Positions 49,070 through 57,681 of a DNA stretch of 64,000 bases are shown here, in pieces. The notes under the pieces are model-generated. The model did no database searches. It saw only the letters and a program-made list of their open reading frames with translations, and was not told where the DNA came from. Every line of letters begins with the position of its first letter. Position 1 is the first letter of the stretch. The stretch is from Muribaculaceae bacterium (GTDB taxonomy: Bacteria > Bacteroidota > Bacteroidia > Bacteroidales > Muribaculaceae): NCBI GenBank assembly GCA_910573745.1, contig CAJSYI010000003.1:1-64000 (forward strand), written 5' to 3'. The translations under genes and the position numbers were made by a program.

Positions 49070-50998
49070 ATGAAACGCAAAACGTTATTCGCATTTCTCC
49101 TGACAACGGCCTCGTGCCTGTGCGTCTCCGCAAACAGCAGTTTCCCTGTAGTCAACATACAAGGGAAGCCCTATTATTACTATGAAGTCAAAAAAGGAGA
49201 CTCACTCTATGGAATCGCCAAAAACAACGGATGGGACGCAGACAAGCTGTGCGAGCTTAATCCTATCGTATCGCTTGACTTGAAGAAAGGTGCGCGACTC
49301 TATTATCCTGTGAGCGACAAAGACGCAGTGGCATCCCGTCTTGCGGAAATCCAAGAACCGCAGACACGGGAGAAAAGGAAAATCCGCCATACCATAGCAA
49401 AAGGCGAGACGATATATTCCATTGCCAAGAAATACAATGTGCCTACCGACCTGATTTATTACCAGAATCCTTCTTCAAGGACAGGAATAAAGGCTGGTGA
49501 GACGCTTACGATCATCCCGGATGAAAAAATGGCTTCAGCCGAGCTTTATGTTATACAAAGCAAAGACACGCCTTACAGCGTCGCAAAAAAATTCAATTGC
49601 GCCGTGGAGGACATATTCAGGGAGAATCCTGGTGTGAGCGAAAAGAATTTCAAAGCGGGCTCCACAATACGCATAATGGCCAACGCAAACGTGCACCGAA
49701 TCAAAACAGAGACCGTGGAGGCTGAAAAGCTCGACAGCTTTGGCACGTACAAGGCAAAATCCAATGAGTCGTGGGAGGGCATAGCCCGCAGACTCGGGGT
49801 CGATGTGGACGACCTGAAAGAAATCAATCCGGAAGTCGAACTGAAGAAAAACACAATAATAGCTGTTCCAAAATATGAGAAGATAGAAGTGGAACGGCAA
49901 TATGTGGCCGAAGACCCTCGAGAAAAAACGGCAGAAGGTCGTATGGAAATATACGAAGATGTAAAGGCAAGCCTGACGCGGACACCGGGCAAAGTGAAAG
50001 TGGCAATAGTGCTCGACACGCCGTCGTCCAAGAAAGACCTGGAGTTCAGCCGTGGATTCATAACAGCCGTAGACCGCTATAAAAACGCCGGTTTTGAAAC
50101 CGACCTCGAAATAATCCGTGGAGACCGCGACAAAGATGCAGTGCTTGCAGACATCAAAGATTTCAAACCGAGTCTTATCATCACAACCGCAGACAAGGAT
50201 TATCCTGCCTATCTCAACGAATACGCCAAAGAGAACTATGCGATGGTAGTCAATCCTTTCGATCTGAAATCTGAAGGATTTCTTACAAATCCCGCAGCGA
50301 TACAATTGATGCCTCCATCGACACAGTTCAACGAATCTGTGGCTCGCTACATACTCGATAATTTCGAAGACCGCAAAATGGTGATTGTCTCTTCCAACAT
50401 CGAGGATGACCTTATTGCCAACCTTGTGGCAGACCAGACCGATTCTTCAAGAATACTCCAGCTGACTCTTGAGGAACTCCGGGATTATCCTTTCTACGAG
50501 ACGGAAAAGTACATAGTCTATGCCACGCCTACAAAAAAGAGCGACGTTACCTCTCTCATTGACATCATCCTTACCGCCAAAGAGGAATCGCCACTCACGG
50601 AAATAGCTGTCATCGGACGCCCCAGTTGGGTCACGATTGCCGACGGCCTAAAGGAAAAGCTGTTCCAAGCCGACGTATATATTCCTTCCCGTTTCTATTT
50701 CGATATGGAAAACGCTGACAGCAAAAACTTCCTTGCCGACTACAAGAGGATATTCAGGCATCCTCCACTGAAGTCATATCCCGTATACGCAGCTTCAGGC
50801 TACGATGTTGCAAATTACTTCCTCCCCCTTCAGGCATATGCGCCGGAAGACTACTCAATGACTCCGCAGACAGCCACCCCCCAACTGCAGGTCGATGTGG
50901 ACTTGTCAAGAATGCCCTCCGGAGGCTATCTCAACCCAATATGCTATATGATACGCTTCGCGCCTTTCCAATACATTGAGAAAATCAGAATAGAATGA
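49070..50998 (+). CDS. multi-LysM protein with a type I periplasmic-binding fold
   Basis: The 642-residue exported protein has a signal peptide and then four LysM-type modules (about residues 36-80, 105-150, 158-203 and 225-268; for example VKKGDSLYGIAKNN and IAKGETIYSIAKKYNV), which bind peptidoglycan sugars. Residues about 308-600 read as a type I periplasmic-binding fold (VKVAIVLDTPSSKKDLEFSRG, PSLIITTADKDYP, IAVIGRPSWVTI), without an ABC permease nearby. LpoA, which activates a peptidoglycan synthase in E. coli, has a similar fold, so a cell-wall role is plausible. It overlaps the next gene by four bases. Confidence 0.8.
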   Translation: MKRKTLFAFLLTTASCLCVSANSSFPVVNIQGKPYYYYEVKKGDSLYGIAKNNGWDADKLCELNPIVSLDLKKGARLYYPVSDKDAVASRLAEIQEPQTREKRKIRHTIAKGETIYSIAKKYNVPTDLIYYQNPSSRTGIKAGETLTIIPDEKMASAELYVIQSKDTPYSVAKKFNCAVEDIFRENPGVSEKNFKAGSTIRIMANANVHRIKTETVEAEKLDSFGTYKAKSNESWEGIARRLGVDVDDLKEINPEVELKKNTIIAVPKYEKIEVERQYVAEDPREKTAEGRMEIYEDVKASLTRTPGKVKVAIVLDTPSSKKDLEFSRGFITAVDRYKNAGFETDLEIIRGDRDKDAVLADIKDFKPSLIITTADKDYPAYLNEYAKENYAMVVNPFDLKSEGFLTNPAAIQLMPPSTQFNESVARYILDNFEDRKMVIVSSNIEDDLIANLVADQTDSSRILQLTLEELRDYPFYETEKYIVYATPTKKSDVTSLIDIILTAKEESPLTEIAVIGRPSWVTIADGLKEKLFQADVYIPSRFYFDMENADSKNFLADYKRIFRHPPLKSYPVYAASGYDVANYFLPLQAYAPEDYSMTPQTATPQLQVDVDLSRMPSGGYLNPICYMIRFAPFQYIEKIRIE

Positions 50999-51690
50999 CC
51001 GTGAGATTAATATTCAGACTGGCTCTTGCAGTCTCTGCAATTCTCGGAGGCGCTATGCATTCCTCCGCACAGACCCACTATAAAGCCAACATCGCCATAG
51101 GCGTCAAAGGAGGTGCGGACATGTCGCGGGTATTTTTCAATCCGTCAGTAAGGCAAAGCTTCATATTCGGAGGCGTGGCCGGCATGACATTCCGGTATGT
51201 GGAAGAGAACCACTTCGGACTGATTGCGGAAGTAAACTGGACACAACGCGGATGGAAAGAGTCTTTCGAAGAAGCCCCTTACAACTATTCCCGCACTTCC
51301 AACTATATACAGATTCCGGTGATGGCACACATATATTTCGGTCGTCGGGGAAGGTTCTTCTTTAATGCCGGACCGGAAATAGGCTTTTTCCTGGGGGAAT
51401 CCACCAAGGCAAACTTTGACCCGTTCAACACTTCCGAGCTTCCGGATTTTCCGAACACAAACCGCACAAACACACAACAGACCTTGCCGATTTCACACAA
51501 AGTAGACTATGGCATATCTGCTGGAATAGGAGGAGAATTCAGCATCACGCGACATAATGCGCTTTATATGGAAGCTCGATTCTACTATGGGCTCGGCAAC
51601 ATAGTCAAATCAGGACGCACCGAACCTTTCAATGCATCCAACCAGATGTCTGTAAGCCTTTGTCTCGGATATTGGTTCCGCATAAGATAA
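50995..51690 (+). CDS. outer membrane beta-barrel protein (PorT-like family)
   Basis: The 231-residue protein has a signal peptide ending near HSSAQ and then an eight-strand type barrel with alternating hydrophobic patterns (IAIGVKGGADMSRVFF, FGLIAEVNWTQRGW, FFFNAGPEIGFFLG) and a final aromatic strand (SVSLCLGYWFRIR). This matches the OMP_b-brl_2/PorT-like families of Bacteroidetes. Its start overlaps the stop of the LysM gene, so the barrel may anchor or signal to that periplasmic protein. Confidence 0.82.
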   Translation: MTVRLIFRLALAVSAILGGAMHSSAQTHYKANIAIGVKGGADMSRVFFNPSVRQSFIFGGVAGMTFRYVEENHFGLIAEVNWTQRGWKESFEEAPYNYSRTSNYIQIPVMAHIYFGRRGRFFFNAGPEIGFFLGESTKANFDPFNTSELPDFPNTNRTNTQQTLPISHKVDYGISAGIGGEFSITRHNALYMEARFYYGLGNIVKSGRTEPFNASNQMSVSLCLGYWFRIR

Positions 51691-51711
51691 GACGATAAAA
51701 CCATTGGAGGC

Positions 51712-52110
51712 TCAGCAACCGGTTTTCCCCTCATTGATGAAACAGACACAACCGGCTCCGGCAACAATAGAGATTCCGGACACAATCATCATAAGTTGTT
51801 GAGGTGCAATCTCACCAGGAACGCTGAATGCCGCCAAGATCCACCCGCCTGTCATAGCCGCGATGATCTGCGGTACGCATATAGAACAGTTGAACAGGCC
51901 GAGATAAGCACCGATGTTGCCGCCGCGCAATGAATTTGCCAGGATGTGAACTGCCAGGCGAACATGGCGGCTCAGGCGATCATATAAAAGCAAACGGAAT
52001 GAAAAGCAGATACCGGTTCGTTATCAGCCCGGCAAAGACAAATCCTGCGGCACAGAGCATAAGGTTCAGCGCGTAAGATAATTGCTGCTCCGGAAGCTGG
52101 GGCCATCGTA
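51712..52110 (-). pseudogene. decayed C-terminal part of an MFS (SLC45-like) transporter
   Basis: Reading the minus strand, LSYALNLMLCAAGFVF starts near 52090. The frame then shifts, and MIA-stop-AAMFAWQFT follows with an internal TGA at 51972-51974 where a Trp is expected. After a one-base deletion near 51945 the frame continues as ILANSLRGGNIGAYLGLFN and GGWILAAFSVPGEIAPQQ to a stop at 51712. These fragments together read like the last third of a sugar-symporter-like MFS protein. At least two frameshifts and one nonsense change show decay. The N-terminal two thirds are missing, since nfo begins directly upstream. Confidence 0.8.
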
Positions 52111-52122
52111 ATCAACAAGTAT

Positions 52123-52965
52123 TTATTCTACAAGCGAATAGAGCCATTCTATTTCCTTCTTCCAAAGTGAATCATCCGGGGTCTCGAGGATTATGGGCAT
52201 ATCGTCAAACCTCGGATCGTTCATAAACCGTCGGAAAAACTCCTCACCAAGTGTGCCTGTACGCAGACTTGCATGACGGTCTATTCGCGAACCCAGTTCG
52301 CGTTTGTCATCGTTCAGATGGATTCCGCGCAGATAGCCGCGACCTATGACTGAATCGAATTCGCGCCATGTTAAGTCATAGCCTTCCTGCGAAGAAATGT
52401 CATAGCCCGCCGAATATGAATGGCATGTGTCAATGCAGACCCCGACACGGCCTTTGTCCTCCACCCCGTCGATGATGCGGGCAATCTGCTCAAACCTGTG
52501 TCCGAGATTTGAACCCTGACCTGCCGTGTTTTCAATTACCGCCGTAACCCCGTCTGTCTGCTCAAGGGCAAGGTTGATGGATTCGGCTATCCTGTCGAGA
52601 CAATCATCCTCCGGAATGACATTGAGATGGCTTCCGGGATGGAAATTGAGCATTGTAAGCCCAAGCTGGGCGCAACGCTTCATCTCATCCAGAAAAGACT
52701 TCCTCGACTTGTCAAGCTTCTCCGGATCAGGCGAACCAAGATTGATCAGGAAATTGTCATGCGGCAGAATAAGATGTGCCGGATAACCGTATGCCGCGCA
52801 TCGCTCCTTAAATGCCTGTGCCTCTTTTTCTGTTATGCTTTTTGAATGCCATCGTGAGCTGCTGCCTGTAAAAAGCGCAAAAGATTTGGCCCCTATGCTG
52901 TTGGCGTTCAGTGGTGCGGCTGATACGCCGCCCTGCACGCTCACATGTGCTCCTACATATTTCAT
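52123..52965 (-). CDS. nfo: endonuclease IV (AP endonuclease)
   Basis: Nfo cuts DNA 5' to abasic sites in base excision repair using three zinc ions. The 280-residue TIM barrel has the AP endonuclease 2 signatures FHPGSHL, VIENTAGQGSNLG, CIDTCHSYSAGYD and GIHLNDDKRELGSRIDRH. The length is normal. The upstream promoter-like sequence lies 26 bases from the ATG. Confidence 0.96.
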   Translation of the reverse strand: MKYVGAHVSVQGGVSAAPLNANSIGAKSFALFTGSSSRWHSKSITEKEAQAFKERCAAYGYPAHLILPHDNFLINLGSPDPEKLDKSRKSFLDEMKRCAQLGLTMLNFHPGSHLNVIPEDDCLDRIAESINLALEQTDGVTAVIENTAGQGSNLGHRFEQIARIIDGVEDKGRVGVCIDTCHSYSAGYDISSQEGYDLTWREFDSVIGRGYLRGIHLNDDKRELGSRIDRHASLRTGTLGEEFFRRFMNDPRFDDMPIILETPDDSLWKKEIEWLYSLVE

Positions 52966-52990
52966 CTGTAAAAACTCGTTTTGTCAGGCA

Positions 52991-53024
52991 CAAAAGTACT
53001 AAAAAATTTCCGTATGACTCCAAT
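52991..53024 (-). promoter_or_regulatory. probable promoter of nfo
   Basis: On the minus strand, TACTTTTG (52991-52998) matches the -7 consensus. An ATTG (53021-53024) lies 22 bases upstream, one base beyond the usual spacing. Confidence 0.5.
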
Positions 53025-53065
53025 TTTTAGTAACTTTATGCCCACAAACAGTCTCAAGACAGAAT

Positions 53066-53866
53066 ATGACGTCTATCCCCAACGATTATCCTAAAATATC
53101 AAAAGCCAAAATACAGCTGTATGCTAAGCTTGAATCAAAGAAATTCAGGAGCAAACATCATATGTTCATTGCACAAGGCCACAAATCCGTCATCGACACC
53201 ATCGGGGCTTTCAACCTTGTCAATATATGCGCAACACCTGAATGGATCAATGCCAACATAAGTTCGTTTGAAGCCTACAGGAACCTCATATCATCCGCAT
53301 CTCCTCAACAGCTCAAGAAGATGTCTTCCCTTAAGAACGCCCCCGACGTCATAGCCGTATACTGGCTTCCTGACGATGACACCGGCATTCCAAAACTCGA
53401 AAAAGACAAGCTTTATGTCCTGATTGACGGCATCCAAGACCCCGGCAACCTTGGCTCAATCCTAAGAACCGCCGACTGGTTCGGAATCAGAGATATATTC
53501 GCCTCTCCGGATACAGTTGACATATACAATCCAAAAGCTTTGATGGCAACCATGGGATCGTTGGCGAGGGTAAGAATCAGATATCTGAACCTTCCCGATC
53601 TCATACGAACCAATCCTTCCTTTCCGGTCTACGGAACTCTGCTCGACGGCTGCGACATATACAAAACCAATATGAATGCCTCCGGAATGGTGGTCTTCGG
53701 CAATGAAGGCCAAGGTCTGTCTCCTGAAATCCGTGAGTTGATAGACCGTCCGATTCTGATTCCGCCTTTCAATCCTGCAAGCCATGCGGAATCACTCAAC
53801 GTAGGCGCAGCCGCAGCCGTGGTTCTGGCTGAATTCCGCCGTTCCCAAATCCACAACACGTTATAA
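53066..53866 (+). CDS. TrmH/SpoU-family RNA 2'-O-ribose methyltransferase
   Basis: The 266-residue protein belongs to the SPOUT class, which methylates ribose in tRNA or rRNA with SAM bound in a trefoil knot. Motif 1 is DPGNLGSILRTADWFG, motif 2 VFGNEGQGLS and motif 3 IPPFNPASHAESLNVGAAAAV. An N-terminal substrate-binding domain precedes it. The target nucleotide cannot be told. radA starts 10 bases after its stop. Confidence 0.92.
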   Translation: MTSIPNDYPKISKAKIQLYAKLESKKFRSKHHMFIAQGHKSVIDTIGAFNLVNICATPEWINANISSFEAYRNLISSASPQQLKKMSSLKNAPDVIAVYWLPDDDTGIPKLEKDKLYVLIDGIQDPGNLGSILRTADWFGIRDIFASPDTVDIYNPKALMATMGSLARVRIRYLNLPDLIRTNPSFPVYGTLLDGCDIYKTNMNASGMVVFGNEGQGLSPEIRELIDRPILIPPFNPASHAESLNVGAAAAVVLAEFRRSQIHNTL

Positions 53867-53876
53867 CCCACTTGAA

Positions 53877-55247
53877 ATGGCAAAGACAAAGACAGTTTTT
53901 TTCTGCAACGAATGTGGACACGAATCTCCGAAATGGGTAGGGAAATGTCCCGGATGCGGCCAATGGAACACGATGGTAGAAGAAACCGTTACGGCAGAAA
54001 AAGGTTACGGCAAAAGCCGTCGCGGCCTGCTCGACTCCGATTCGGCCCCGGTCGCGATTTCTGAAATCGAGGCACTTGAAGAGCCTCGGATACATCTTCC
54101 GTCCGAAGAGCTAAACCGTGTGCTTGGCGGAGGCCTCGTAGCCGGAAGCCTGACTCTCCTCGGCGGTGAGCCTGGAATCGGCAAATCCACGCTGCTGCTG
54201 CAGAACATACTCTCAATACGCAACAAGAAAATCCTCTACGTATCAGGAGAGGAATCGGCCACCCAGCTCAAGCTACGCGCCGACAGAATAGGCAAAGCGG
54301 CCGACAACACCTTCATACTGTGCGAAACGTCGCTCGAAAGGATATTCGACCAGACTCAACGCGTCAAGCCACAGCTGCTGGTCATAGACTCCATCCAGAC
54401 TGTGTATTCCACTGAAATGGAGTCCGCACCGGGATCAGTGAGCCAAGTGCGGGAGTGCGCCGCACGTCTGCTGAGATACGCAAAGACATCATCTGTGCCT
54501 GTGATTCTCGTGGGACACATAAACAAGGACGGGGCGATAGCCGGTCCCAAAGTGCTCGAACACATAGTTGACACCGTGCTTCAGTTCGAAGGAGACAGGC
54601 AATATCTGTACAGGCTTCTGAGAGCAATCAAAAACCGCTTCGGTTCGACTGCGGAAATAGGTATATACGAGATGGTGGAAAAGGGGCTGCGCGAGGTCAG
54701 AAACCCGTCGGAAATGCTCTTGTCGCAGAACCGGGAAGAGAACATGTCGGGCATAGCCATCGGCGTTACGGTGGAAGGCATCAGGCCGCTTCTCATCGAA
54801 GTGCAGGCTCTCGTCTCTTCCGCTGCCTACGGCACGCCTCAGCGTTCTGTAACCGGATTCGACCAGCGTCGGTTGAATATGCTTTTGGCCGTACTCGAAA
54901 AAAGAGCCAGGTTCAAGCTGTCGCAGAAAGACGTCTTCCTGAACATAGCCGGTGGACTGAAAGTAGCCGACCCTGCGCTTGATCTGGCAGTCGTGGCCGC
55001 AGTCATGTCTTCAAACTTCGACATCCCCCTGCCGCAAGGGACAGCAATGGCCGGAGAAGTAGGGCTTTCAGGCGAGATACGCACTGCGGCAAGAATCGAC
55101 CGCCGAGTGGCAGAAGCCCAGAAACTCGGATTCGACACCATCTACATACCGAAAAACAATCTCAAAGGCGTCAAAACTTCAGATTACTCAATAAATATTG
55201 TGGAAGTCTCTAAAGTCGAGGAACTTTTCCGTCACCTCTTTGCATAA
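53877..55247 (+). CDS. radA: DNA repair protein RadA
   Basis: RadA is a RecA-like branch-migration ATPase that processes recombination intermediates. The 456-residue protein has the N-terminal zinc finger (CNECGHESPKWVGKCPGC), Walker A GGEPGIGKST, the RadA signature KNRFGST and a Lon-like C-terminal domain (GGLKVADPALDLAV, GEVGLSGEIR). The length is normal. It is read with the upstream methyltransferase gene and converges on prfA. Confidence 0.97.
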   Translation: MAKTKTVFFCNECGHESPKWVGKCPGCGQWNTMVEETVTAEKGYGKSRRGLLDSDSAPVAISEIEALEEPRIHLPSEELNRVLGGGLVAGSLTLLGGEPGIGKSTLLLQNILSIRNKKILYVSGEESATQLKLRADRIGKAADNTFILCETSLERIFDQTQRVKPQLLVIDSIQTVYSTEMESAPGSVSQVRECAARLLRYAKTSSVPVILVGHINKDGAIAGPKVLEHIVDTVLQFEGDRQYLYRLLRAIKNRFGSTAEIGIYEMVEKGLREVRNPSEMLLSQNREENMSGIAIGVTVEGIRPLLIEVQALVSSAAYGTPQRSVTGFDQRRLNMLLAVLEKRARFKLSQKDVFLNIAGGLKVADPALDLAVVAAVMSSNFDIPLPQGTAMAGEVGLSGEIRTAARIDRRVAEAQKLGFDTIYIPKNNLKGVKTSDYSINIVEVSKVEELFRHLFA

Positions 55248-55255
55248 GCATTAAG

Positions 55256-56374
55256 TCAAAGTTCTGATTCCTTGAGTTTCTCTGCATTCTCAGCCACAAT
55301 GAGATGGTCGATGCAATCCTGTATGTCGCCATTCATAAAGGCAGGAAGATTATAGACCGTATAATTGATACGATGGTCTGTGATGCGTCCTTGCGGGAAA
55401 TTGTATGTCCTTATTTTTGCCGAACGGTCTCCAGTGCTTACCATAGTCTTTCTTCTCGATGCTATATCATCGAGATATTTTCTATGCTCCCTGTCATATA
55501 TGAAGGTGCGGAGCCGCGACAAAGCGCGCTCCTTGTTCTTGGGCTGATCCCGCGTCTCGGTGCACTCTATCAGAATCTCTTCCACAGTCCCGGTGTTCGG
55601 ATTGCGCCAGTTGTAGCGCAGACGGACACCTGACTCCACTTTGTTGACGTTCTGGCCACCGGCACCGCCCGAACGGAAAGTGTCCCACCGGATTTCCCCT
55701 TCGTGTATTTCCACCTCAAAATCTTCCGCCTCAGGCAGAACGGCAACCGTGGCGGCAGAAGTGTGCACACGCCCCTGTGTCTCCGTGGCAGGAACACGCT
55801 GCACCCGATGCACACCGCTTTCGTACTTCATGATTCCATAGACACCTTCGCCAGTCAGGCTGAAAATAATCTCCTTGAAACCGCCAGCCGCACCTTCCGA
55901 AACGCTCGACACGGCCAACTGCCAGCCTTTCGTCTCCGCATATCTCTGATACATACGAAAAAGGTCGCCTGCAAAAAGCGCAGCTTCGTCGCCTCCAGTC
56001 CCTCCTCGAATCTCCACAATCGCATTCTTGGAATCATCCGGATCTGCCGGAACAAGAAGGAGCTTTATCTCTTCCTCAAGACCAGGAAGCTTTGAAGAAG
56101 CCTCTTCAAATTCTTCACGGGCAAGCTGACGCATCTCCGGATCAGCCTCATCCGACATGACGGCCTGCGACTCCTCAATCGACAATAGTGCCGAACGATA
56201 ACGCTTCACCGCATCGAGAATCTTTTCAAGGTCGCGGTATTCTTTGGTGAGCTTGACATACCTTGCCCTGTCTGCTATGACCGCAGGATCCGTTATCAAC
56301 GTAGCCGTCTCTTCAAACCTTGCATCAAGACCCTCAAGACGCTGCAACAGAGGATTTCCGGTTATGTAATTCAT
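55256..56374 (-). CDS. prfA: peptide chain release factor 1
   Basis: RF1 reads UAA and UAG stop codons and triggers peptide release. The 372-residue protein has the PCRF domain, the stop-codon motif PATETQG, and the catalytic GGQ in GGAGGQNVNKVES. The PAT motif distinguishes it from RF2 (SPF). It is slightly longer than E. coli RF1, mainly at the ends. Confidence 0.97.
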   Translation of the reverse strand: MNYITGNPLLQRLEGLDARFEETATLITDPAVIADRARYVKLTKEYRDLEKILDAVKRYRSALLSIEESQAVMSDEADPEMRQLAREEFEEASSKLPGLEEEIKLLLVPADPDDSKNAIVEIRGGTGGDEAALFAGDLFRMYQRYAETKGWQLAVSSVSEGAAGGFKEIIFSLTGEGVYGIMKYESGVHRVQRVPATETQGRVHTSAATVAVLPEAEDFEVEIHEGEIRWDTFRSGGAGGQNVNKVESGVRLRYNWRNPNTGTVEEILIECTETRDQPKNKERALSRLRTFIYDREHRKYLDDIASRRKTMVSTGDRSAKIRTYNFPQGRITDHRINYTVYNLPAFMNGDIQDCIDHLIVAENAEKLKESEL

Positions 56375-56434
56375 GACAATGATTTCTTTTGTTTAGAACC
56401 TGTTGAAATTGCGGCATTCTCCGCTTCAGGACTG

Positions 56435-56466
56435 CAAAATTAAGCAAAGTCTATGGAATAACCAAC
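56435..56466 (-). promoter_or_regulatory. probable promoter of prfA
   Basis: On the minus strand, GTTG (56463-56466), 20 bases, then TAATTTTG (56435-56442) fit the consensus with a weak -33 element, 60 bases before the ATG. Confidence 0.55.
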
Positions 56467-56495
56467 TCCCTGAAGAATGCCACTAAGTGCCTTAA

Positions 56496-56527
56496 ATTGG
56501 ATATGTGTAGAAAAAGTTGTAACTTTG
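56496..56527 (+). promoter_or_regulatory. promoter of the Crp-like gene
   Basis: ATTG (56496-56499), 20 bases, then TAACTTTG (56520-56527) fit the consensus with one mismatch. Confidence 0.65.
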
Positions 56528-56616
56528 GCAAATATTTCTGTATTCACGCGACACATAGTGTCAAAAACAGATAACCGTCATCTTTTTTGAACCACATATT
56601 TCTTAATCACCGTCCA

Positions 56617-57318
56617 ATGGCTTCAATGTACGTTACAATAATGGATCTCCCGCTTTTCAAGGGAATCTCTACTGATCATGTTTCGGCTTTCCTTGAAAAG
56701 ACAAGGCTTGAATTTGTCAAATATGCTCCCGGAGATGAGCTTCACCACCAACAGGAACAATGCAACGAGATGAGATATGTCATCTCAGGAAAAGTAGGCA
56801 TAATCCACAGCAATGTCTCCGGCTCCTGTTCCATCCATGAGGAAATCCCTACGGGTAGCGTTATCGGCGCAGACCGTCTCTTCGGCATGAACACCGTCTA
56901 CACAAACACCGCTGTTGCCCTTTCCGATGTGTGCATAATGAAATTCAGCAAGGATAAGTATCTTCAGCTTCTGGCCAGCGATGAGATATACTTAATGAAC
57001 ATACTCAATTACCTTTCCTTAAGGACTCAGCGATCTGTAGATGCCCTTAACCAACTGTATTCAGGAAGTCTTCTCGGTCATCTGGCGTATTGGCTGGAAA
57101 CACTTACCGAAAGAGATTCCAAAAACATAAAAGTGGACTGCACCATCGAATCCTTGAGTTCACTGACCAACATTTCAGCCGATGAACTGGAGAGACAGAT
57201 TGATTTCTTGAAACGAAGACGATTGGCATTGTATTCATCGCAGTCTTTCGCAATCCCTTCAAGACGCAGGCTTATCGAAGCCGCAATTGAAGAAAACTCC
57301 GCATCAGCCATCAGCTAA
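56617..57318 (+). CDS. Crp/Fnr-family transcriptional regulator
   Basis: The 233-residue protein has an N-terminal cyclic-nucleotide-binding-type beta-barrel (about residues 10-120, LPLFKGISTDHVSAFLEK, EEIPTGSVIGADRLFG), a dimer helix and a C-terminal domain (about residues 150-215) with a weak helix-turn-helix, TNISADELERQIDFLKRRRL. The phosphate-binding cassette of true CRP is not evident, so the ligand is unknown. ATG 56617 is preferred over an in-frame TTG at 56587. The HU gene follows after 45 bases. Confidence 0.85.
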   Translation: MASMYVTIMDLPLFKGISTDHVSAFLEKTRLEFVKYAPGDELHHQQEQCNEMRYVISGKVGIIHSNVSGSCSIHEEIPTGSVIGADRLFGMNTVYTNTAVALSDVCIMKFSKDKYLQLLASDEIYLMNILNYLSLRTQRSVDALNQLYSGSLLGHLAYWLETLTERDSKNIKVDCTIESLSSLTNISADELERQIDFLKRRRLALYSSQSFAIPSRRRLIEAAIEENSASAIS

Positions 57319-57363
57319 TTCGTTTTTTTTTGCTATCTTCGCATCATAAACAAAAAAACACAG

Positions 57364-57681
57364 ATGGACAGACGAAGTTTTATTGATGCAATATCCGCCA
57401 AGACAGGAATATCCAAGGAAGACACAGGTCTTCTGCTCGACGCTTTGCGCGATACGATAGCCGAGCGTTGCTCCGAATCCGACAGCGTCGCCTTGCCGGG
57501 ATTCGGCGCGTTCGAGGCAAAAAAACGTCTTGAACGAGTGGCCGTCCATCCGGCCTCAGGAAAACGTCTGCTGATTCCGCCCAAAATATCCCTCGTGTTC
57601 AAGCCTTCCGCCATACTAAAGCAGAAAGTGAACCAGCCTACAACCATAACCGACCAATCCTCTGCACGACATGAACAATAA
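57364..57681 (+). CDS. HU-family DNA-binding protein
   Basis: The 105-residue protein has the HU/IHF fold: an N-terminal helical pair (RRSFIDAISAKTGISKEDTGLLLDAL), then ALPGFGAFEAKKRLERVAVHPASGKRLLIPP, the DNA-binding beta arm, and a final helix. A polar tail of about 15 residues is extra. HU proteins bend and compact DNA. Its end overlaps the next gene, which starts with a second HU domain, by 11 bases, so the two are translationally coupled and could form a heterodimer. Confidence 0.9.
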   Translation: MDRRSFIDAISAKTGISKEDTGLLLDALRDTIAERCSESDSVALPGFGAFEAKKRLERVAVHPASGKRLLIPPKISLVFKPSAILKQKVNQPTTITDQSSARHEQ

